This document shows, piece by piece, positions 1 to 8,610 of a stretch of 64,000 nt of DNA (its first letter is position 1; every line of letters starts with the position of its first letter). The notes beneath the pieces are model-generated. The model saw only the letters and a program-made list of their open reading frames with translations, searched no databases and had not been told where the DNA came from. Source of the DNA: Haemophilus haemolyticus (GTDB taxonomy: Bacteria; Pseudomonadota; Gammaproteobacteria; Enterobacterales; Pasteurellaceae); assembly GCF_003352385.1 (NCBI RefSeq), contig NZ_CP031243.1:1280501-1344500 (forward strand), read 5' to 3'. The translations under genes and the position numbers were made by a program.

Positions 1-450
1 TTGGAGCGTCTTCAGTGTGTCAATAATTGTCGAGGATTAAGTTGGTCTGCATCAAGTTTTCAACCTGTCGTGGATAATGAAAACTTATGTTTAACCAGTG
101 AAAAACCACATTGTCCTTATTGTGGGGGCTTTGCTCGTCAAAATGTACTAATGTTTAATGATTGGAGTTATGCAAGTCAATATCAGGATTTTAAAAAAGT
201 GCGGTTAGAATCGTGGTTAAAAGAAGTGCAAAATCTCGTCGTCATTGAACTGGGAGCGGGGAAAGCCATTCCAACTGTGCGTCGCTTTTCTGAACGTACG
301 GCGAAAGCAAAAAAAGGGGGATTTATCCGTATTAACCCACAAGATGCAGGCGTGCCGAAAATGCACTTTTTAAGTCTAGAAATGAAGGCGTTAGATGCGC
401 TAAAAGCGATTGATTGTCTTCTAAATCCTTCTCAACAAGCGGTTGAATAA
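1..450 (+). CDS. Sir2-family NAD-dependent deacetylase-like protein, C-terminal part (cut by window edge)
   Basis: The frame is open from the first base, so the N-terminus with the NAD-binding Rossmann motifs lies outside the window. The visible 149 residues resemble the C-terminal half of a sirtuin. A zinc-ribbon-like set of cysteines is seen (C6, C10, then CPYC near 38-41), followed by ARQNVLMFND and LVVIELGAGKAIPTVRRFSE, the pattern of the second NAD-binding lobe. Sirtuins use NAD+ to deacylate lysine or, in defence systems, to hydrolyse NAD+; which applies cannot be told here. The stop codon overlaps the ATG of the PP2C gene by one base (TAATG), so the two are translationally coupled. Family assignment is fairly secure, biological role is not. 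Confidence 0.72.
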   Translation: MERLQCVNNCRGLSWSASSFQPVVDNENLCLTSEKPHCPYCGGFARQNVLMFNDWSYASQYQDFKKVRLESWLKEVQNLVVIELGAGKAIPTVRRFSERTAKAKKGGFIRINPQDAGVPKMHFLSLEMKALDALKAIDCLLNPSQQAVE

Positions 451-1202
451 TGGAAAATTTTTGCGAAATTACCTTTTGCCAACAAATTGGCAGCAACAAG
501 CGACACAACCAAGATGCCCTTTTTAATGGCGAGACTGTGTTTCAATATAAACTCAAAACGGCTGAAAAACGCCTTGAAACCCGACCGCACTTTATTGTGG
601 GCGTGGCAGATGGTATTTCCAATAGCAATCGACCTGAAAAAGCGAGCAAGTTGGCAATGCAATTACTAAGCCAAATGGAAAGCATAAACCGTCAAACGAT
701 CTACGATTTACAACCCAGTTTATCAGCAGAATTGGCAGAGGATTATTTTGGCTCAGCAACCACGTTTGTGGCAGCTGAGATTGACCAAATAACTCGTAAA
801 GCCAAAATTCTCAGCGTAGGCGATAGCCGTGCTTATTTAATTGATGCTCAGGGTAAATGGCAACAGATTACCCAAGATCATTCTATTCTTTCTGAATTGT
901 TGGCTGATTTTCCCGATAAAAAAGAAGAAGATTTTGCCACGATTTATGGCGGCGTTTCTTCTTGTTTAGTCGCCGATTATTCCGAATTCCAAGATAAAAT
1001 TTTTTATCAAGAAATTGAAATTCAACAAGGGGAAAGTTTATTACTGTGTTCTGATGGATTAACAGATGGACTTTCTGCTGAAGTAAGAGAAAAGATTTGG
1101 AAACAATATGATAATGATAAATCAAGATTGACGGTGTGTCGTAAATTAATTGCGAGACAAGGGTTTTATGATGATTTATCGGTTATAATTTGTATGTTTT
1201 GA
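450..1202 (+). CDS. PP2C-family serine/threonine protein phosphatase
   Basis: 250 residues, full length for a bacterial PP2C catalytic domain. Metal-binding motifs appear in the usual order: NQDA near residue 21, VADGIS near 54, SVGDSRAYLID near 125, QDHS, LLCSDGLTDG near 201 and DDLSV at the C-terminus. There is no membrane segment, so it should be a cytoplasmic Mn/Mg-dependent phosphatase acting on phosphoserine or phosphothreonine. Its start overlaps the stop of the Sir2-like gene, and the DUF262 gene follows 37 bases on. No partner kinase is visible in the window; it could lie upstream of the left edge. Confidence 0.88.
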   Translation: MENFCEITFCQQIGSNKRHNQDALFNGETVFQYKLKTAEKRLETRPHFIVGVADGISNSNRPEKASKLAMQLLSQMESINRQTIYDLQPSLSAELAEDYFGSATTFVAAEIDQITRKAKILSVGDSRAYLIDAQGKWQQITQDHSILSELLADFPDKKEEDFATIYGGVSSCLVADYSEFQDKIFYQEIEIQQGESLLLCSDGLTDGLSAEVREKIWKQYDNDKSRLTVCRKLIARQGFYDDLSVIICMF

Positions 1203-1239
1203 TTTATGTTTAGAAATATTCTAAGGAACCTTAATTATT

Positions 1240-2600
1240 ATGAGCGAAGAAAAAGCAAAAATACTCAAGATTGATGATGTATTAAAATTAAATTTGAGTA
1301 TTCCAGATTATCAAAGACCATATAAATGGACAATAAAGCACGTTCAACAATTACTTGATGATTTACTGACGCATTTCCGTAATCAACAACAAGTTTATCG
1401 AATTGGAACAGTGGTAATACATAAATATAATGAAGAAAACAAAGAAACTAAAAAAATTGAAGAAAAGTTAGATATTGTTGATGGTCAGCAACGTTTAATT
1501 ACGCTTTCATTATTACTTTATTATTTGAATAATGAAAAAAATTCACGGATAAGGCTTTATTAGATGAGAGTGTAGCACATACTCTTAGCAAGAGTAATAT
1601 AATTAATAATTATAATTTTATTAAAAATTATTCTATTTCCCATAAGGAAGAATTTAAAAACTATATTTTAGAAACTTGTGAGATGGTTTATGTTGAATTA
1701 GATGATTTAGACGAAGCCTTCCAATTTTTTGACTCGCAAAATTCAAAAGGGAAGCCTTTAGAGTCTTATGATTTGCTTAAAGCGTATCATTTAAGAGAAA
1801 TGAATGATAAACCCAAAGAGATTATTCATCATTGTGTTGAACGTTGGGAGAAATCTGCACTTTCTCAAGAAATCAATAATTTAGATAAAATTATCAACTA
1901 TATTCTTTTTAGATTACGCCGATGGCACTATCAAGAAAGCGGAGAGGTTTTTACATCGGACGAGCTAGAGACATTTAAAGGCGTATCAGAAAGTACTAAC
2001 TATCCTTATCTTAGTCCTCTGTTTGCAACAAAGGTTGTAGAGAAATTAGCACAACAAAATCCTATGTTTTATCATCCAAGATTTGTGAGAACAAGTTTTC
2101 AAACGATACAAACGTTAATAAATGGTGAGCAATTTTTTGATTATGTTCAGTATTATGTTGAAATCTATGAAAAATTATTTAAAGAAGGAAGTGGGCTTGT
2201 TGATAAAGTGAAAAAAATTAACAATAAAGATATAGGAAAAGGCGTAAATACTTTTCTTAATAATCAAGATTATTGTTATAGAGTAGGGGATAAGTATTTA
2301 AAAAATTTATTTGAATGCATAGTGTTATTCTATTTTGATAAGTTTGGTGAAGTACATTTAGATGAATTTATAAATAAAGCATTTTTATGGGTTTACCGAA
2401 TTCGTTTTGAATATCAGCGTATTACTTTCAAAACTGTAGAAGATGAGGCTCACTCAAAAAATGGATTGTTTAATCATATAGAGAAATCTTCTACACCAAT
2501 ACAAGTGCTGAGATATACCTCAGCAATACGTGAAGATAAGTTTAATAACATAGACAATAAAATAAGGGAAGTTTTTGGAGTGAACAATGGGCAACGCTAA
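1240..2600 (+). pseudogene. DUF262 (GmrS/ParB-like) protein, split by a frameshift
   Basis: The first segment (1240-1563) contains the DUF262 signature: IPDYQRPYKWT near residue 17, a VYRIGTVVI strand and DIVDGQQRLITLSLLL. The rest (MVYVELDDLDEAFQFFDSQNSKGKPLESYDLLK and onward, to 2600) is in the -1 frame. Reading the -1 frame back through 1542-1682 gives an unbroken sequence (FTDKALLDESVAHTLSKSNI and onward) joining the two, so this was one gene of about 453 codons. The break sits at seven A residues, 1535-1541; an eighth A would restore the frame, and A-AAA-AAT is also a possible -1 slippery site. DUF262 proteins are ParB/Srx-fold NTPases of GmrSD-type restriction systems. The end overlaps the next gene by 14 bases. 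Confidence 0.8.
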
Positions 2601-4596
2601 AGAATATGTAAAGACATTAACCGTATCCGATTTATTTGATAATGAGAATAAATGTAACTATATTATTCCAATCTACCAACGTAATTATGCTTGGGGTGAC
2701 GATGAAGTTAGTTCATTACTTCAAGATATAAAAAATACTTGTGAAAAAAATAAAGAACAAGATAAAAATTATTATATTGGAAGCTTAGTTGTCTATCGCC
2801 GAGAAAATGATGATTTTGAAGTGATTGATGGCCAGCAAAGACTAACAACACTTACGTTAATAATGCATCATCTTGACAAATTAGTTTTTAGAAATGTTTG
2901 TTTTGAACATCGAGATGAATCTGAACAAGCATTATCCAATCTTAATTCTGAAAAATTACCAAGTAATTTTTCACAAGCATTAAAAACAATTAAAAAAGTA
3001 ATTGATGGATGGGGGAATAATAAAGATGAAATTGTAAAATTCCTTTTGGATAACGTTGAAATTATCCGAACTGAAGTGCCAGAAGGCACAGATTTAAACC
3101 ATTATTTCGAAATTATGAATACCCGTGGAGAGCAGCTTGAAAAGCATGAAATTCTAAAAGCTCGTTTGATGAAGGAGTTGCCAACAGCTATTGAGCAATC
3201 ATTATTTGCAAAAATCTGGGATGCATGCTCAGATATGAGTCGTTATGTTGTGATGGGATTGGATTCTGAATTAAGAAAAGTCATTTTAGCTGGTGATTGG
3301 AGAAAAGTACGTGGATTTTTTAAGAGTATTTTGAATGAAAATTCTGAAGAACCTGAAAATTCTGAAGAACCTGAAAATTCTGAAGAACCTGAAAATAGTA
3401 TCGTAAAACTTATTGATGATCCCAAGGTAAAAATAGAAAAAATTGAAGAACAATCACAGGATAAATATGATGGCGAATTTACTTCAGTAATTGATTTTCC
3501 TAATTTCTTAATGCATGTTTTAAGAATTTATTTAGAAAGATTTGATAAGTGTAAATATTCTACCCAAAATGATCCATGCAATGTGTCATTAGATGAAAAG
3601 TTACTATTAAAATCATTTGAAGGTAAGTTTGAAGGAAAACCTAAAAAAGTTAGAATATTTATTTATACATTATTGGTTTGTCGTTATTTATTTGATTTAT
3701 ATGTGATTAAATCTAATATGATTCGAACTGATTATGAAAACTGGTCGTTATGGAAAATAGTTAAAGGAAAATCAGGTTATTACTATAAAAATGCATTTGG
3801 TATTTATAAAAATGTGTCTGTCGACAATAGCTTAGATAAAAATGATGATGAAGCACTTAATGATGCAGATCCTACAAAAAAAGCCGTGATGTTACTTTCA
3901 ATGTTCCATGTTTCTAACCCATCTCGTATTTATAAAAACTGGTTGTATGCTGTATTACGTTGGTTATTTAATAATAAGGATAATATAACTTACGGTAACT
4001 ATGTTAATTTTCTAAAAGATCTTTGTGATAAATTCTATTTTGGTAATAACTGTCAAGGGAAGGATATTACAGAGATTATATTAGATAAAGTAGAAGTGGA
4101 ATTTAAATTTAACTTAGGAAGTAAAGAAAGTTCGGAATATAAAAAATATTGGGATAGAGGGGTAAATGTTCCTAACTTTGTATTTAATCGACTAGATTAT
4201 CAATTATGGGAACTGCCTAATGAAAAAGTAAAAAATTTGTTAAAGAATGATGAGTGGTTAACTGATAATACTAAAGATGCTATTTGGAAAAAGTTTAGAT
4301 TTACCTTTAGAAGTTCAGTAGAGCATCATTATCCACAGCATCCTAGTGTTGGAGATGAATTAGAGTCAGGATTAAATGATTTTGGTAATTTGTATCTACT
4401 TTCTCAAAGTAAAAATTCTAGCTTAGGTAATTCTTCTCCTGAAGAGAAAAAAAAGCATTATCGTAATAATGAATACGATAGTCTGAAACAAGCTATCATG
4501 ATGAACTATAATGAGTGGACTGAAAGGGAGATAAAAGAACATGGAGAAAAAATGATCGAAATTCTAAATCAACCTTTATCCAAAGCAGATTCCTAA
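2587..4596 (+). CDS. DUF262 and DUF1524 domain protein (GmrSD-like)
   Basis: 669 residues. The N-terminal DUF262 domain shows IPIYQRNYAWGDDE near residue 27, YYIGSLVVY and FEVIDGQQRLTTLTLIM near 78-93, then the downstream NHYFEIMNTRGEQLEKHEILKARL segment. The C-terminal part has SVEHHYPQHP near residue 578, the His-containing motif of DUF1524 (GmrSD C-terminal, HNH-like nuclease fold), followed by FGNLYLLSQSKNSSLGN. In GmrSD enzymes this arrangement cleaves modified phage DNA using NTP. The spacer carries an in-frame 18-bp tandem repeat encoding NSEEPE. It overlaps the broken DUF262 gene and is followed by a hairpin terminator. Family is secure; a defence role is inferred. Confidence 0.85.
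   Translation: MGNAKEYVKTLTVSDLFDNENKCNYIIPIYQRNYAWGDDEVSSLLQDIKNTCEKNKEQDKNYYIGSLVVYRRENDDFEVIDGQQRLTTLTLIMHHLDKLVFRNVCFEHRDESEQALSNLNSEKLPSNFSQALKTIKKVIDGWGNNKDEIVKFLLDNVEIIRTEVPEGTDLNHYFEIMNTRGEQLEKHEILKARLMKELPTAIEQSLFAKIWDACSDMSRYVVMGLDSELRKVILAGDWRKVRGFFKSILNENSEEPENSEEPENSEEPENSIVKLIDDPKVKIEKIEEQSQDKYDGEFTSVIDFPNFLMHVLRIYLERFDKCKYSTQNDPCNVSLDEKLLLKSFEGKFEGKPKKVRIFIYTLLVCRYLFDLYVIKSNMIRTDYENWSLWKIVKGKSGYYYKNAFGIYKNVSVDNSLDKNDDEALNDADPTKKAVMLLSMFHVSNPSRIYKNWLYAVLRWLFNNKDNITYGNYVNFLKDLCDKFYFGNNCQGKDITEIILDKVEVEFKFNLGSKESSEYKKYWDRGVNVPNFVFNRLDYQLWELPNEKVKNLLKNDEWLTDNTKDAIWKKFRFTFRSSVEHHYPQHPSVGDELESGLNDFGNLYLLSQSKNSSLGNSSPEEKKKHYRNNEYDSLKQAIMMNYNEWTEREIKEHGEKMIEILNQPLSKADS
3337..3399 (+). 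repeat. In-frame 18-bp tandem repeat
   Basis: Three perfect copies of GAAAATTCTGAAGAACCT plus a partial copy encode an acidic (ENSEEP)n linker inside the DUF262/DUF1524 protein. The unit is a multiple of three, so copy-number change would alter linker length and not the frame. Confidence 0.9.
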
Positions 4597-4628
4597 CGAC
4601 ACAATCTGTCGCTATACTTCTTAAACTA

Positions 4629-4659
4629 TGCTCAAACCTATTAGGTTTGAGCATTTTTT
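4629..4659 (+). terminator. Rho-independent terminator before the AAA+ gene
   Basis: Perfect 11-bp stem (TGCTCAAACCT with AGGTTTGAGCA, 3-base loop) followed by six T. It lies between the DUF262/DUF1524 gene and the AAA+ gene, and the ribosome-binding site of the latter (GGAG at 4663) starts only a few bases after the T-run. Confidence 0.88.
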
Positions 4660-4674
4660 ATTGGAGTAATGATT

Positions 4675-6726
4675 ATGTCTAAATTCAAACTTAACCCACC
4701 ATCAGTTTCCCCTTATACCGAAAAATTAATGTTGCAACTTTTATTAGAATATCGAGGATTTGCAGAGGTTTTTAATGAAAATGTTTGGCACTATGACGAT
4801 ATTGCAGCGGCTTTAGGTTTACCGAGTGAAATGGAGCATTGCGATGATTTTCGTTCGAAAGTAAAAAAATTATTACAAGCACGAAATAAAACGTTGCCAA
4901 AATTGACCACTCTTTGCGTAAACGAGAATCCAATTATTCAACAAAATATTGATACGCTGACCCAATTATTATCATTGAATACTACTGAGCAGACGCTTTT
5001 CCGTTTATCGGTTCAGCTACGCTTAGATGAGCCGTTGAAAAAATTGAGCGAGGCATTACCAAAATCTAATTTGGTAGGGGTAAGTGAGTTATTATCAAAT
5101 TTATTTGGTTTGCCAAAATCGGACATTATTTCTGCCTTAAAAGATAAGGGAAAACTATTAGGTTATGGCTTGCTTGAACGAAACTATAATCCAGATAGGT
5201 TCCATGACTATTTGGATTGGGGAAAAATGTTAGATTTTGATGAATTCATCTCAGAACCATTAAATGAACAGGTGTTATTAAAAGTTTGTACAAAACCAGC
5301 TATTGAGCCTAGTTTGAGTTTAGAAGATTTTGCTTATTTAAACGAGATGAAAACAATGATGCTGGATTATCTTCAGTCCTCATTTGCTACTCATAGAAAG
5401 GGGGCGAATATTTTAATTTATGGTGCGCCAGGTACAGGCAAAACGGAGTTGGCCACTTTGTTGGGGAAAGTGTTGAGCGTTTCGGTAAATAATATTACCT
5501 ACATGGATGAAGATGGGGATGTGATTAGCGCTGAAGATCGTTTGAATAAATGTCGCTTTGCGCAAAAGGTGTTAGAAGGGCAATCTTCGTTATTGATTTT
5601 TGATGAAATAGAAGATGTTTTTCGTGCCGGTTTTTTTGAACGTTCAGTAGCGCAGAAAAATAAAGCTTGGATGAATCAGTTATTGGAAAACAATAACGTG
5701 CCGATGATTTGGTTATCGAATTCTGTTTCGGGCATAGATCCTGCTTTTTTACGCCGCTTTGATCTTATTTTAGAAATGCCAGATTTACCGTTGAAAAATA
5801 AGTCGGCACTGATTACGCAACTGACTGAGGGAAAATTAAGTCCAGCCTATGTGCAGCATTTTGCTAAAGTGCGGTCATTAACGCCGGCGATTTTAAGCCG
5901 CACAATTCGGGTGGCAAAGGAACTCAATACATCAAATTTTGCTGAGACTTTGCTCATGATGTTTAATCAAACGTTAAAATCGCAAAATAAACCGAAAATT
6001 GAACCGCTTGTTTTAGGCAAAGCCGACTACAACTTGAATTATGTGGCTTGTAATGACAATATTCATCGTATTAGTGAAGGGTTAAAACAGTCGAAAAAAG
6101 GACGAATTTGTTGCTATGGTCCGCCAGGAACAGGGAAAACAGCTTGGGCAGCATGGCTTGCGGAACAGTTGGATATGCCGTTGTTGCTAAGACAAGGCTC
6201 AGATTTACTTAATCCTTATGTGGGTGGTACAGAACAAAATATTGCTCAAGCCTTTGAACAAGCGAAAGCCGATAACGCATTATTAGTGTTAGATGAAGTG
6301 GATACGTTCTTATTTTCTCGAGAAGGCGCCAATCGAAGCTGGGAACGTTCTCAAGTGAATGAGATGTTGACACAAATTGAACGCTTTGAGGGCTTGATGG
6401 TGGTATCAACAAATTTAATTGAAGTACTCGATCCAGCAGCCTTACGCCGTTTTGATTTAAAATTGAAGTTTGATTATTTAACGCTCAAACAACGCTTAGA
6501 TTTTGCTAAACAACAGTCGGAAATTTTAGGATTGCCGTTGTTATCGGAAGAGGATTTTACACAAATTGAATCGCTTAATTTGCTGACTCCAGGCGATTTT
6601 GCTGCAGTGGCTCGTCGTCACCAATTTTCCACTTTTCAAAAGGTGCAAGATTGGCTGAACGCATTACAAGGTGAATGTGAAGTGAAACCAGTGTTTTCTG
6701 CAACAACAAGACGAATAGGATTCTAA
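4675..6726 (+). CDS. Tandem AAA+ ATPase (two AAA modules)
   Basis: About 683 residues. Module 1 has Walker A GAPGTGKTE at residue 250, Walker B LLIFDEIEDVF and the arginine-finger-like DPAFLRRFD. Module 2 has Walker A GPPGTGKTA at 482, Walker B ALLVLDEVDTF and DPAALRRFD. The first 200 residues are helical with no recognised domain. The ATG at 4675 is preferred over 4669 because GGAG at 4663-4666 is then 8 bases away instead of 2. Two AAA modules suggest a Cdc48/FtsH-like unfoldase or remodeller. It is downstream of the GmrSD-like genes but behind a terminator, so it may use readthrough or its own promoter. Substrate unknown. Confidence 0.82.
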   Translation: MSKFKLNPPSVSPYTEKLMLQLLLEYRGFAEVFNENVWHYDDIAAALGLPSEMEHCDDFRSKVKKLLQARNKTLPKLTTLCVNENPIIQQNIDTLTQLLSLNTTEQTLFRLSVQLRLDEPLKKLSEALPKSNLVGVSELLSNLFGLPKSDIISALKDKGKLLGYGLLERNYNPDRFHDYLDWGKMLDFDEFISEPLNEQVLLKVCTKPAIEPSLSLEDFAYLNEMKTMMLDYLQSSFATHRKGANILIYGAPGTGKTELATLLGKVLSVSVNNITYMDEDGDVISAEDRLNKCRFAQKVLEGQSSLLIFDEIEDVFRAGFFERSVAQKNKAWMNQLLENNNVPMIWLSNSVSGIDPAFLRRFDLILEMPDLPLKNKSALITQLTEGKLSPAYVQHFAKVRSLTPAILSRTIRVAKELNTSNFAETLLMMFNQTLKSQNKPKIEPLVLGKADYNLNYVACNDNIHRISEGLKQSKKGRICCYGPPGTGKTAWAAWLAEQLDMPLLLRQGSDLLNPYVGGTEQNIAQAFEQAKADNALLVLDEVDTFLFSREGANRSWERSQVNEMLTQIERFEGLMVVSTNLIEVLDPAALRRFDLKLKFDYLTLKQRLDFAKQQSEILGLPLLSEEDFTQIESLNLLTPGDFAAVARRHQFSTFQKVQDWLNALQGECEVKPVFSATTRRIGF

Positions 6727-6728
6727 TC

Positions 6729-6773
6729 AAAGTGCGGTCAAAATTTTTATGTTTTTTTGACCGCATTTTTTTA
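6729..6773. terminator. Terminator built from an uptake-signal inverted pair
   Basis: AAAGTGCGGTCAAAA pairs with TTTTGACCGCATTTT and is followed by a T-run. One arm is a perfect uptake signal (6730-6738); the other has one mismatch. It ends the AAA+ gene. Confidence 0.8.
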
Positions 6774-6831
6774 TTAGTTTTTCAACTGACAGAAAATAAA
6801 AAACATTGAATTTATCTTCAATTATGATTTC

Positions 6832-6847
6832 TGTGATCCACCTCACA
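6832..6847 (+). promoter_or_regulatory. CRP binding site, probable class I position
   Basis: Perfect TGTGA-N6-TCACA. A -10-like TATATT lies at 6887-6892, giving a start near 6899, so the site would be centred near -60, a normal activator position. It predicts cAMP-CRP control of the symporter-sulfatase operon. Confidence 0.72.
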
Positions 6848-6930
6848 ATCTTAATATGACAATTATCATAACCCTTTAGAGAGCGTTATATTATCTTTAC
6901 TCTGTATTAGTCGATATAGGAGAACAATAT

Positions 6931-8610
6931 ATGCTTATGACGATACTCAGCTTCCTCATTGTAACTGGTGTGGTTGCGTATGTTTCTTGGTTAAAAACAA
7001 AAGGGGATGATTTAAAATCTTCAAAAGGGTATTTTTTGGCAGGTCGCGGATTAAGCGGTTTAGTAATTGGCTGCTCAATGGTGCTCACATCGCTTTCAAC
7101 TGAACAACTAATCGGTGTCAATGCGGTGTCTTATAAAGGTAATTTCTCTGTGATTGCTTGGACAGTTCCAACGGTTATTCCGCTTTGTTTCTTGGCACTT
7201 TATATGTTGCCGAAATATTTGCGTAACGGTTACACAACAGTGCCAGAGTTTTTTGAAAGCCGTTTTGACCGTCAAACACGCTTGATTATGTCAACATTAT
7301 TCTTGGTGTTTTATCTCTTCATCGTAATTCCAACCGCACTTTACACTGGTGCAATCGCCTTCAATAAAATCTTCAACCTTGAAACGGCATTCGGCTTAAG
7401 CTATGGTGCAGCGATTACTTACACGGTGATTGCCATCGGTGTAGTCGGTGCGATTTATGCCATTTTCGGTGGTTTGAAAGCAGTAGCGGTATCAGATACG
7501 ATCAATGCAGTGATTTTAGTCATTGGTGCATTGCTTGTTCCATTCTTTGCCTTGATGTATTTAGGCGATGGCAGTTTCTCTGAAGGTTTACACACAATCA
7601 CAACAACGCACATTGAAAAATGGAATGCGATTGGTAGCGAAACAGATGCCACACCTTGGCCAACGATTTTCACCGGTATTATGGTTGTTCACTTTTTCTA
7701 TTGGACAACTAACCAAGCTATCGTACAACGTTGCTTAGGTGCGAAAGATTTACAATCAGGTCAAAAAGGTATTTTGATTGCGGCATTATTCTTATTAACT
7801 TTACCGATCATTTTAAACCTTCCTGGTTTATTGAGTTTCCATATTTTAGGTGAAGGCGTAAATCCAATTGATGCGTCTTATCCATTATTAGTAAACAAAG
7901 TATTGCCAACTTGGTTACAAGGTTTCTTTATTGCTGCACTATTTGGCGCAATTTTAAGTACCTTTAACTCATTCTTAAATTCAGCAGCAACCATTTACTG
8001 TAAAGACTTATTGCCTTCTATCAGCAAAAAAGTTCGGTCAGAAGAAGAATTAATTTCTTACGCGAAAAAAGTTTCTACCATTATGGCGATTGTCACTATG
8101 ATTTTCGCACCGCTACTCATGTTTGGTACAGATGGTATTTTCTTAATTACTAAACGTTTCGCAGGATTTGTGAATATTCCAATCGTTGCTTTATTTGCCG
8201 TAGGTATGTTTAACAAAACGGTATCTGGCAAAGCAGCACGTATTGCTTTACTTGCTCACGTTATCTTGTACTTCTGCATCGTTTGGGTGTTTAATGTCAA
8301 AATCAACTTTGTGTATGTTATGGGCGGATTATTCGTATTTGATGTCGTATTAATGCTCATCTTAGGACAATTCTTACGCCGCGAACCTTACATTGAAAAC
8401 AAAGAAAACTTAGGTAACGTAGATTTAACTAACTGGAAATACTTAAAAGTAACCAGCGTGTCTTTAATCTTAGGTTTACTTGCGCTTTACACTTTCCTTT
8501 CACCACTTGGTATGGCATCAGAATATGGCAATCCATCAATGGTGCTTGGCGTATGGGCGGTGTTACAAATTATCGTGTTATTTGTTGTACGAGATAAAGA
8601 GGCTAAATAA
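6931..8610 (+). CDS. Sodium:solute symporter (SSS family)
   Basis: 559 residues with about 13-14 hydrophobic membrane segments. The N-terminus ([32 protein letters not shown]) is the characteristic SSS start, as in SglT and NanT-like symporters, and [13 protein letters not shown] near residue 350 is the conserved core region. AGGAGA precedes the ATG. The inner-membrane protein should import a small solute with Na+. Its stop overlaps the sulfatase start (TAATG), so the likely cargo is a sulfated sugar or similar compound; that is inference from the pairing. A CRP site lies upstream. Confidence 0.88.
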   Translation: MLMTILSFLIVTGVVAYVSWLKTKGDDLKSSKGYFLAGRGLSGLVIGCSMVLTSLSTEQLIGVNAVSYKGNFSVIAWTVPTVIPLCFLALYMLPKYLRNGYTTVPEFFESRFDRQTRLIMSTLFLVFYLFIVIPTALYTGAIAFNKIFNLETAFGLSYGAAITYTVIAIGVVGAIYAIFGGLKAVAVSDTINAVILVIGALLVPFFALMYLGDGSFSEGLHTITTTHIEKWNAIGSETDATPWPTIFTGIMVVHFFYWTTNQAIVQRCLGAKDLQSGQKGILIAALFLLTLPIILNLPGLLSFHILGEGVNPIDASYPLLVNKVLPTWLQGFFIAALFGAILSTFNSFLNSAATIYCKDLLPSISKKVRSEEELISYAKKVSTIMAIVTMIFAPLLMFGTDGIFLITKRFAGFVNIPIVALFAVGMFNKTVSGKAARIALLAHVILYFCIVWVFNVKINFVYVMGGLFVFDVVLMLILGQFLRREPYIENKENLGNVDLTNWKYLKVTSVSLILGLLALYTFLSPLGMASEYGNPSMVLGVWAVLQIIVLFVVRDKEAK

